Assembly (NCBI RefSeq): GCF_016616095.2
Contig: NZ_CP067089.2
Location: 2,294,001-2,358,000 of the forward strand
Direction: 5' to 3'
DNA length: 64,000 nt
Source: Breznakiella homolactica
GTDB taxonomy: Bacteria; Spirochaetota; Spirochaetia; Treponematales; Breznakiellaceae
Shown: in pieces, positions 15,250-22,079 of the stretch
Position numbering within the stretch: position 1 is the first letter of the stretch
Layout: each line of letters opens with the position of its first letter
Position numbers and translations under genes: made by a program
Notes under the pieces: generated by a model
What the model was told of the DNA's origin: nothing
Databases searched by the model: none
What the model saw: the letters and a program-made list of their open reading frames with translations, nothing else

Positions 15250-15266
15250 TCCGTCTATTCTGGCAA
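15238..15266 (-). promoter_or_regulatory. Sigma-70 promoter of znuA-znuC-znuB-zur
   Basis: Minus strand TTGCCA (15266-15261), 17-bp spacer, TATATT (15243-15238). The predicted +1 is near 15231, in the centre of the palindrome. Confidence 0.65.
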
Positions 15267-15293
15267 GGGTTCGCCGCCGAAAAATTACGGCAG

Positions 15294-17237
15294 TCAGAAT
15301 TCTGAGAGGCTTTTTTTGAGCAGGCGCAGTCCCCGGAGAAGTTCATCGATCTCACCGGCAATATCACCGCCGCTCTCAAGAGCATCGGCCAGGAAGGGGA
15401 ACGCCGCTTCCCCGTATCCGCTTTTATCGTCCGCGGCGTACAGCAGGGACCGGTACCACGAAGAATGGGGGCCTTCCTTAAAGAAAAATTTCTCTATTCC
15501 CAGCAGTTTTGAATTGAGCCCTTGGCACTCCGCATCGGAGAAGCTTGACTTCCGCTGCAGTTTTTCGAGGAGCGCCCGTATTTCATTGATTTCCGTTTCA
15601 ATACCGCCGTTTTTTCCGGGAAGGAGTTTTCCGGTTCCGGTTTCAATATAATCAAGCAGGTATCCGACGCTATAGGGAATTACCCTGCACCGGGACAGCG
15701 CCAGGGAAAGACTGAGGTAGTACATCGCCAGTTTGTTCCCCTCAGAAAAGGCCGGATCGCCGTATACTTTGTACCAGTCGAGGTTGTCGTATAATGAATG
15801 GTACACCGGAGCGGGGTTCGTCATGGACATCTGGCAGCTCGGGACACCGTGGCGGTAAATAAAACCCACATGGTCGGACCCGCCGCCGATGGTACGGTAT
15901 TCGGTCTTGCTTTTCTGGGATTTCCACTGTTCGTAAAGCGAATTGTTTTCATCATAAGGAATTTTTTTGCCGACTTCCTCCATGATTCCGCGCATAAGGG
16001 GCATACCCTTTACGCCGATTACCGGGCCGGAGACAACACCGTCGGCGTTGATATACGCCAGGGTTCTGTCCTCTATCACTTCTTCACCGAACTCTTCAAG
16101 CCATTCGGTGGAACCCATGATTCCCGACTCCTCGCCGTCCCAGTGGCCGATTGAAATCGTCCGGTCAAAGCTGATCCCGGCCTTCTTCATATTTCCCAGG
16201 GTTTCCGCAACCAGCAGGAGCATGGCGGTACCGCTCAGGGGATCCACCGCTCCGAAGCCCCAGCCGTCAAAATGGGAGCCCATAAAAACCCGCTGTTCGG
16301 GATAAGTATCGCCCCGGATTGTTCCGACCACATCGGTAATCGTCGAGAGCTCGAGGTTCTGTTTTACCGAAAGACGCACCGTAAGACCGTAGTCGTCGCC
16401 GTAGCAGTATGTCAGGGGGAGCCCGCCCTGCCAGCCTTCCCCGGCCGCGGGCCGCCCTTTCAGGCGTTTAAATATCTCCGAAGCGGCCTCCCAGGAAACC
16501 GGCGCCACGGGAATTGAAGGCAGCTTTACATCCTCCACAGCCAGGCGTTCGACAGGTCTGCCGCTGGCCCGGGTATATGCCGGTTTGCCCGGGGTCAGAG
16601 GATCGCCGGGCTGGGAAAGATCGAGAATATTGCCCCGCTGTATGGCGCTGGGATGCATGCCGTGGTCAGGCGAGTCGGGCATGCCAAAGTAGTCCAGAGG
16701 GTCACTGTAGAAGATTACCCCCGCCGCTTCGCGGTCCTCGGCGTTTACCACGCATTTTCCCCGGAAAAGCTTTCCGTATCTGATGAGCACCAGCTTTCCC
16801 TGTACATCGATACCGAGTTCCGCCAGGTGATCAAAATCCTCGATCCGTCCGTAATTGGCGAAAACCACCGGCTTGGTTACATCCCCGGAGGCGGAGTACG
16901 AATTAAACCCCTTGAGGGCTTCCTTGAAATACGGGGCAGCGTCGCCCAAAGCGTCTTCCTTATCCTTCAGGGCAAGGAATTCGGGAGACACAATATGGAT
17001 AAAGCTTTCCTCCTCCACAGGATTGGAAAGCAGCACATCATAGGAACATTCATCCACATCCATACCATAGGAGCGCATGGAATCCGCAAGGTACCGGACA
17101 ACCGCGTTGTTGGCTTCCGTCGCCGCGTCATGGGGACGGGCGGCCATTTTTTCGAGATGCTCCCTGAATCGTCCATGGGGAGGCATAAACCGGGCAAGGT
17201 AATCGGCACCGAGAATTTCCGGATTCTGAATAAACAT
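15294..17237 (-). CDS. M28B-family metallopeptidase (glutamate carboxypeptidase II-like)
   Basis: A 647-residue zinc aminopeptidase/carboxypeptidase-type protein. A PA domain (about 125-330) is inserted before the catalytic M28 domain. Metal-binding segments are GSHFDGWGFGAVDPLSG (His and bridging Asp), HWDGEESGIMGS (catalytic Glu pair), INADG and VYHSLYDNLDW. A helical dimerisation domain ('FKEGPHSSWYRSLLYAAD') ends the protein, as in NAALADase/transferrin-receptor relatives. The ATG at 17237 is preceded by AGGAG eight bases upstream; the longer upstream frame lacks such a site. No signal peptide is evident, so it may act in the cytoplasm on imported peptides, unlike most relatives. Confidence 0.88.
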   Translation of the reverse strand: MFIQNPEILGADYLARFMPPHGRFREHLEKMAARPHDAATEANNAVVRYLADSMRSYGMDVDECSYDVLLSNPVEEESFIHIVSPEFLALKDKEDALGDAAPYFKEALKGFNSYSASGDVTKPVVFANYGRIEDFDHLAELGIDVQGKLVLIRYGKLFRGKCVVNAEDREAAGVIFYSDPLDYFGMPDSPDHGMHPSAIQRGNILDLSQPGDPLTPGKPAYTRASGRPVERLAVEDVKLPSIPVAPVSWEAASEIFKRLKGRPAAGEGWQGGLPLTYCYGDDYGLTVRLSVKQNLELSTITDVVGTIRGDTYPEQRVFMGSHFDGWGFGAVDPLSGTAMLLLVAETLGNMKKAGISFDRTISIGHWDGEESGIMGSTEWLEEFGEEVIEDRTLAYINADGVVSGPVIGVKGMPLMRGIMEEVGKKIPYDENNSLYEQWKSQKSKTEYRTIGGGSDHVGFIYRHGVPSCQMSMTNPAPVYHSLYDNLDWYKVYGDPAFSEGNKLAMYYLSLSLALSRCRVIPYSVGYLLDYIETGTGKLLPGKNGGIETEINEIRALLEKLQRKSSFSDAECQGLNSKLLGIEKFFFKEGPHSSWYRSLLYAADDKSGYGEAAFPFLADALESGGDIAGEIDELLRGLRLLKKSLSEF

Positions 17238-17333
17238 AACCGTACTCCTGGATATAGTATGAAGTGAATCCATTGTTCCGTTACGGAATCGCTTTATCAT
17301 ACCACCGGCGGCAGAGGGCAGCAACCCGCCGTA

Positions 17334-17360
17334 TAAAAAAACAGCCCCTGGAGGGGCTGT
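17334..17360 (-). terminator. Rho-independent terminator of smsC-smsB
   Basis: ACAGCCCCT-GG-AGGGGCTGT (17341-17360). On the minus strand it is followed by seven T (17341-17335). It lies just past the smsB stop. Confidence 0.9.
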
Positions 17361-17377
17361 GACGGCGGTTAATCCGG

Positions 17378-18307
17378 TTACTTTAAGAACCCTTCTACGA
17401 TTTTTGCTTCCGCTTCTTCCTCGGACAAGCCCAGGGTCATGAGCTTAAGAATCTGCTCACCGGCGATTTTCCCGATGGCTGCTTCATGGATAAGTTCCGC
17501 GTCGGCATGGTTGGCGGTTATTTCCGGAATGGCCTGCACGCTGGCGCTGTCCATGATAATGGCGTCACATTCTGAATGCCCCATGGAAGGCGCGTTTCCG
17601 TTGATCCTGGACAGGAAAACCTGCTTTGATTTTCCCTTTGCCACCGAACGGGATACCACGTTTGTGGAAGCCCCCTCGCCGTTGAGCTCAACCCGGAACT
17701 CCGTCTCAGCGAACTGGGTCCCGCTGGTCATGAGTTTTTCCTTGATAACCAGGGTGGCGCCGTCCTTCAGCTCCGCTTCGGTGATCCGTTTGGTGGAATC
17801 GACCCCTTCAATCTGCACCGTGTCCATTTCCATATATGAACCGTCTTCCATAAAAACATTGGTAACCGGATTGAGGATCCGTTCCCCCGAACCTTCTCCG
17901 GCGCCGTAATGTTTTTCGATATACCGGACCCGGGAATTCTTTTCCAGGTGAAATGTATGGATCCCGTCGTGACGGGCACGGCTTGCTCCGGGGTTATGGA
18001 TTCCGCATCCGGCTACAACCGTAACATCCGCCCCTTCCCCGATATAAAAATCATTGTACACAGTTTCCTCATGGCCGGTCTTGCTGAGGACCACCGGAAT
18101 ATGGACGTGATCGTGCCTGGTTCCCGGTTTGACCCGGATATCCATTCCGCTCTTATCGGTTTTAAAAATAATCTGGATGTCATCGGTACTGCTGGAACCG
18201 ATACTTTTTCCGTCCACCCTGATGTTGTACGCACCCCGGGGCAGTTCAGAAATCCCGGCTATTTTTTCGAGTATATTCTTTTCTATAGTATTTAATGGAT
18301 TATTCAA
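17378..18307 (-). CDS. SufB/SufD-like scaffold of a minimal SUF system (SmsB-like)
   Basis: A 309-residue beta-helix scaffold protein for Fe–S cluster assembly. It is much shorter than SufB (about 470) and fits the SmsB partner of the two-gene SUF-like minimal system. The C-terminal block 'GHSECDAIIMDSASVQAIPEI' and 'DAELIHEAAIGKIAGEQILKLMTLGLSEEEAEAKIVEGFL' is the conserved SufB/D core, including the cluster-region His. It overlaps smsC by 4 bp. No sufS, sufU or sufE gene is adjacent, so sulfur must come from elsewhere. It could loosely be called SufD, but the pairing with a lone SufC argues for the minimal system. Confidence 0.85.
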   Translation of the reverse strand: MNNPLNTIEKNILEKIAGISELPRGAYNIRVDGKSIGSSSTDDIQIIFKTDKSGMDIRVKPGTRHDHVHIPVVLSKTGHEETVYNDFYIGEGADVTVVAGCGIHNPGASRARHDGIHTFHLEKNSRVRYIEKHYGAGEGSGERILNPVTNVFMEDGSYMEMDTVQIEGVDSTKRITEAELKDGATLVIKEKLMTSGTQFAETEFRVELNGEGASTNVVSRSVAKGKSKQVFLSRINGNAPSMGHSECDAIIMDSASVQAIPEITANHADAELIHEAAIGKIAGEQILKLMTLGLSEEEAEAKIVEGFLK

Positions 18308-19035
18308 AACACCGTACCTCCGTTATGGAATGAACAGCCGCCGACGCCCTGCATAAGCCCCGGCAGTATTGTGTCCCGGCTGCCAAGATCCGTGATTTCT
18401 CCGCCCTTGAGAACAACAATGGTATCGGCGATCTCGAGGATACGTTCCTGGTGGGAGATAATAACCACCGCGCCCTTTGTCCTGTCCCGCATTTTTTCGA
18501 AAACCCGGATCAGGTTCTGGAAACTCCAGAGATCTATACCAGCTTCCGGTTCATCGAAGAGGGAAATTTTTACCCCCCGGGCAATAAGCATGGCGATTTC
18601 AACCCGTTTGAGCTCTCCCCCGGAGAGGCTCGCGTTGATTTCGCGGTTGATATAATCCTTGGCGCAGAGGCCCACCTCAGACAGGTAGACACAGGCTTCA
18701 TCAATACTGAGGGGTTTTCCCACCGCGAGTTCAATCAGATCCTTTATGGCAAATCCTTTAAACCGTACCGGCTGCTGAAAGGCAAATCCGATCCCGGCTT
18801 TTGCCCGCTGGGTCACATCCCAGCCGGTGATATCTTCGCCGTTAAATATGATGCTGCCGCTGCCGGGATGTTCAATACCCATGATTATTTTCGCCAGGGT
18901 CGATTTTCCGCTTCCGTTCGGTCCGGTAATAACCAGAAAACGGTCGTCCCCGATGGTAAGGCTGATATTTTTGAGAATTTCCTTTGACCCCGTCTCCTGA
19001 GGAACGGAAAAGGAAATATTTTTAAGTTCAAGCAT
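18304..19035 (-). CDS. sufC: SufC-like ATPase of a minimal SUF system (SmsC-like)
   Basis: A cytosolic ABC-type ATPase that works with SmsB/SufB, not a transporter. 243 residues from the ATG at 19035. Walker A GPNGSGKST, 'GIGFAFQQPVRFKG' (Q-loop), signature LSGGELKRVEIA and Walker B ISLFDEPEAGIDLWS are complete and SufC-like. The ATG follows GGGGGAG; the longer frame uses a TTG inside the poly-T of the leader terminator and is unlikely. It heads the operon, and its leader carries a terminator and a yybP-ykoY-like aptamer. Confidence 0.92.
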   Translation of the reverse strand: MLELKNISFSVPQETGSKEILKNISLTIGDDRFLVITGPNGSGKSTLAKIIMGIEHPGSGSIIFNGEDITGWDVTQRAKAGIGFAFQQPVRFKGFAIKDLIELAVGKPLSIDEACVYLSEVGLCAKDYINREINASLSGGELKRVEIAMLIARGVKISLFDEPEAGIDLWSFQNLIRVFEKMRDRTKGAVVIISHQERILEIADTIVVLKGGEITDLGSRDTILPGLMQGVGGCSFHNGGTVF

Positions 19036-19045
19036 TCTCTCCCCC

Positions 19046-19091
19046 AAAAAAAAGACTTTTAACAGAACGGATGCCGCCCTGTCAAAAGTCT
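19046..19091 (-). terminator. Leader terminator (attenuator) immediately before the smsC SD
   Basis: On the minus strand AGACTTTTGACAG (19091-19079) pairs with CTGTTAAAAGTCT (19065-19053), one G·U, followed by eight T (19053-19046). There is no upstream minus-strand gene to terminate (the neighbour is divergent), so it must act on the smsCB transcript. Confidence 0.85.
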
Positions 19092-19172
19092 CGTTACTTT
19101 ATTATAAGCCGCAGAGCCAGGCAATTCCGTACCAGTATGTTGACCGCTGCGTTACAACTACTCCCTTTCAAC
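19081..19172 (-). ncRNA. yybP-ykoY-like (manganese) riboswitch aptamer upstream of smsC
   Basis: Minus-strand RNA from 19172. It contains AAAGGGAGUAG (19168-19158), GGUCAACAUACUGG (about 19145-19132) and AACGAGACUUUUGAC (19095-19081), which match remembered hallmarks of the yybP-ykoY class (GGGGAGUAG, GUCAACAUAC, ACGAGACCUUU). P1 forms from GUUGAAAG (19172-19165) with CUUUUGAC (19088-19081), and the 3' strand of P1 is also the 5' strand of the terminator, giving mutually exclusive folds. Closing P1 would block termination, so this should be an ON switch. The ligand in the known class is Mn2+. The association with Fe–S assembly genes is unexpected. Confidence 0.75.
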
Positions 19173-19178
19173 AGTAAT

Positions 19179-19208
19179 AGGTTACTAACTTTCACGGGTA
19201 TTCGTCAA
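19179..19208 (-). promoter_or_regulatory. Promoter of the smsC-smsB operon
   Basis: Minus strand TTGACG (19208-19203), 18-bp spacer, TAACCT (19184-19179). The predicted +1 at about 19172 coincides with the first base of riboswitch helix P1. Confidence 0.55.
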
Positions 19209-19274
19209 GTATAATCGGTCGGTACAGCAGCATGGGGTTTTAATCCCGGAGCGGTATGATGGTTTATGGATTTT

Positions 19275-19302
19275 TTGTAATATATGCGGTATAAAATATT
19301 AT
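19275..19302 (+). promoter_or_regulatory. Promoter of the ankyrin lipoprotein gene
   Basis: TTGTAA (19275-19280), 16-bp spacer, TATTAT (19297-19302); the ATG at 19325 has GGAGG upstream. The 19209-19274 stretch between the two divergent promoters shows nothing else. Confidence 0.45.
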
Positions 19303-19324
19303 AGAAACCCATTGGAGGAATGGA

Positions 19325-20584
19325 ATGAAAAAAATAAACGGCGTTATTTTGGCGCTGGTGGTTGCGGTATCCGGAGTTCTGCCCGGATGCACCGCAAAGC
19401 AGGATTTCTTAGATACGGTTCAGAACGGAACTATCGATGAGATACAGGCTGCTATCAGCAAGGGAGCGGACGTAAATACCCAGGATGAAGATGGCTGGTC
19501 GGCGCTTATGTTTGCCGCCGGCTTCAATACCGATCCCAAGGTGATATCCCTGCTGCTCAATGAGGGAGCCAGGCTGAATGACCGGGATCAGGATGGATGG
19601 ACTGCTCTCATGTTTGCCCTGGAATTCAACGAAAACCAGGAAGCCACAGAGGTACTGCTTCAGGCCGGCGCAAAGGTGAACGACAAGGAAATCGACGGTA
19701 TGACACCGCTGATGATAGCGCTGCGGACGAATAAGGATCTCAGAGTTATCAATACCCTCATCTCCGCCGGCGCGGATGTCAACGCCAAGGATAAAGAAGA
19801 CTGGTCCGTACTTATGCACGCGGCGGGAACGAATCCGGACCTGGCGGTGATTGAACGGCTGACCGCCGCCGGCGCGCGGATAAATGACCGGGATGAAGAC
19901 GGCTGGACGGCTTTTATGCATGCCGCCGCGTTTAATGAAAACCCCGGGATGATTAAATTCTTCCTGGACCGCGGAGAGAATATCCATGACAGGGATAATA
20001 ACGGAGCAACGGTGCTCATGAACGGAGTCGCCCATAACGAAAACACAGCGGTTATCCAGGCATTGCTTAACGCGGGAGCCCGGATCAATGACTACGACAA
20101 TGAGGAATGGACTGTCCTGATGCACGCAGCGGGGTACAACGAAGCTGAAGCTATTACGGATTTGCTCCTTTCCAAAGGGGCGGAGATCAATAGCCGTGAT
20201 GTAGACGGCTGGACCCCGCTGATGCACGCGTCGGCGTTTAACGAAAACCCCGCTGTTGCCGAACGGCTGCTGAAGGCGGGAGCCGATGTAAATGACCGGG
20301 ATTACGACGGCTGGACCGTACTCATGATTGCCGCGGGCCACAATGAGGAGCCGGCAATAATCGGGGTGCTGCTGAACGCGGGAGCGGAACTTGAGGCTAT
20401 GGATGAGGAAGGCTGGACCCCGCTGATGCACGCCGCGGCGTTTACCAGCAATCCTGAGATGCTTGAGGTACTCATTGCCGCCGGAGCGAATACCAAGGTA
20501 CGGGACAGCGACGGCATAACCATAAAGCAATACGCCGAGGATAACGAGGATATTGCCAAATCAAAGGTTATCAAAAAATTGTAA
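19325..20584 (+). CDS. Ankyrin-repeat lipoprotein
   Basis: A 419-residue exported protein. The lipobox LPGC (Cys22) follows a hydrophobic signal, so it is membrane-anchored and faces the periplasm or surface. From about residue 28 to 405 it is built of ankyrin repeats. Ten consecutive repeats, counted from DGW to DGW, are each exactly 34 residues long (core 'DGWTPLMHAAAFNENP…LLKAGADVNDRD'), one residue longer than the usual 33. A protein-binding role is probable; the partner is unknown. It is monocistronic, with a strong terminator after the stop, and divergent from the smsCB operon. Confidence 0.9.
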   Translation: MKKINGVILALVVAVSGVLPGCTAKQDFLDTVQNGTIDEIQAAISKGADVNTQDEDGWSALMFAAGFNTDPKVISLLLNEGARLNDRDQDGWTALMFALEFNENQEATEVLLQAGAKVNDKEIDGMTPLMIALRTNKDLRVINTLISAGADVNAKDKEDWSVLMHAAGTNPDLAVIERLTAAGARINDRDEDGWTAFMHAAAFNENPGMIKFFLDRGENIHDRDNNGATVLMNGVAHNENTAVIQALLNAGARINDYDNEEWTVLMHAAGYNEAEAITDLLLSKGAEINSRDVDGWTPLMHASAFNENPAVAERLLKAGADVNDRDYDGWTVLMIAAGHNEEPAIIGVLLNAGAELEAMDEEGWTPLMHAAAFTSNPEMLEVLIAAGANTKVRDSDGITIKQYAEDNEDIAKSKVIKKL

Positions 20585-20587
20585 ACA

Positions 20588-20619
20588 AAAAAGCCGCCGT
20601 TAACGGCGGCTTTTCTTTT
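20588..20619. terminator. Bidirectional terminator between ankyrin and acyltransferase genes
   Basis: GCCGCCGTTAACGGCGGC (20593-20610) with A-run before and T-run after, so it can serve both convergent genes. Confidence 0.92.
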
Positions 20620-20633
20620 CCAGTATCATTTTT

Positions 20634-21995
20634 CTACCCCTCTTTTCGGACCGCTTCAATACACCGGTTAAATTCATCATGCAGATCCTTGAGAGCCGAC
20701 TCAAAGGCTTCCTTGCGGTTTTTATGGTAAGCCGGAAGCTGCTCGGTAAGATTGATTGGGGTCCCCGCGTAGATCACGGCGGTTTTTGGGTGAATCTTAA
20801 GCCGGGTCGCATAGGCTCCGCCCATGGTCCGGTTGGCGAAATCCCAGAGATTCTGAATATATTCTACCAGTACGTGGAAGGACGTCTCCTCCGTGGGAAC
20901 CGGAACCCTGAAATACCAGACAAAATCCACCAGTTCCATGTGCCGCCCGGCGTACCAGGCTTCACCCGCCCGGCGGTCGGCCAGGGCGCGCTCAACCTTG
21001 CTCATGTGGGCAAGGTCGTCTTTTCCGGGGAGGTAGATCCTGTCCCAGCAAATCTGCCGTATCCGGGACGCCCGGGCGATAAGGCTGCCTTCGCCCCGCT
21101 TAATACCGAGCATTTCCTCAGCCCGGGCAAGGGCCGCTTCCATAATCGAAACAATTCGTTCATTGTATGAAACATCAGGCTTCGGGGTTAAGGTGTATTG
21201 CTTTTCGTGAAGCACCACAAGCCGGTCCCTGGCAAGCTCAAGACGCTGGTACAGGCTGAGGGATTCATGGCCTTTAACTTTATTGCCCGTGCTGGTAACC
21301 CGTTCTATTTTTCTGATAAGCAATTTGAGGGCGAATTTTGCCCATGATCCGTATCGGAAATGAACAGACACCGGAAGGATTTCCATATCCGCGGAATTTC
21401 CCGCTTTTTCAAGGCGGACAGCGGTCTGGAATCCCATCCGGATCACCCCCTGCTCCAGCCGCTGGACCAGTTCGCTGTTGTAGCTTACCTGGCCTTCGGG
21501 GGCAATCGCCAGGGGATAGGGACCGTCCTCCAGGGCCTTGTGAATGCGGGCCAGGCCGACGAAATCGAGTTTTGCCTGGTGGATCGGCATTGCCCCCAGC
21601 CGGGGCATGATCCACCGGGCGATAAAACCGCCCCAGCGGGGAACTTCATATCCGTAGACGAATTTAACATGCGGTTTTATAGGAAATAAAACCTTGTCTC
21701 TCCGGGCAAGTTTCGCGAGCCGGTGTATTATAAACCACGCTATAAGCTGCGGCTCCCCGCCGTAGGGATGGCGGAAGGCCACAATATTCCTGCTCTTTCC
21801 GGAAAGAGCCCGGAGGAATGTGTCATACATGTTTTTATTTCCCCGGAGCTCCACCTTGCTGATGCCCAGGAAAAAATACAGGTACCCCCGGGCAAATAAC
21901 CGGACTAAAAAAAGAACAAACCCGGAAATAACCGGTTCAATAAGTTTTATGTCAGGATACGCCTTTGTTATGGGCTTAAAAAACGGCTTATGCAT
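20634..21995 (-). CDS. PlsC-like acyltransferase domain protein
   Basis: A 453-residue membrane-associated protein. A hydrophobic N-terminal region (about 18-46) precedes an acyltransferase domain with FRHPYGGEPQL (about residue 74-84, the HX4D block with Glu in place of Asp) and IAPEGQVSYNSE (about 163-174, the PEGT-like block). About 250 C-terminal residues do not resemble a family I know. It probably acylates a lipid precursor such as lysophosphatidate, but the H(X)4E change and the extra domain make the substrate uncertain. No SD; the promoter places +1 about three bases before the ATG. Confidence 0.75.
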   Translation of the reverse strand: MHKPFFKPITKAYPDIKLIEPVISGFVLFLVRLFARGYLYFFLGISKVELRGNKNMYDTFLRALSGKSRNIVAFRHPYGGEPQLIAWFIIHRLAKLARRDKVLFPIKPHVKFVYGYEVPRWGGFIARWIMPRLGAMPIHQAKLDFVGLARIHKALEDGPYPLAIAPEGQVSYNSELVQRLEQGVIRMGFQTAVRLEKAGNSADMEILPVSVHFRYGSWAKFALKLLIRKIERVTSTGNKVKGHESLSLYQRLELARDRLVVLHEKQYTLTPKPDVSYNERIVSIMEAALARAEEMLGIKRGEGSLIARASRIRQICWDRIYLPGKDDLAHMSKVERALADRRAGEAWYAGRHMELVDFVWYFRVPVPTEETSFHVLVEYIQNLWDFANRTMGGAYATRLKIHPKTAVIYAGTPINLTEQLPAYHKNRKEAFESALKDLHDEFNRCIEAVRKEG

Positions 21996-22004
21996 GAGTA
22001 CGGT

Positions 22005-22034
22005 ATAATATCCTAAAAATTGGATTTATTACAA
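22005..22034 (-). promoter_or_regulatory. Promoter of the acyltransferase gene, near-leaderless
   Basis: Minus strand TTGTAA (22034-22029), 18-bp spacer, TATTAT (22010-22005), nine bases before the ATG at 21995. Confidence 0.5.
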
Positions 22035-22079
22035 TAGTTTTATTATATGGAAGAAACTTATAAAATTACATTTGTCACC

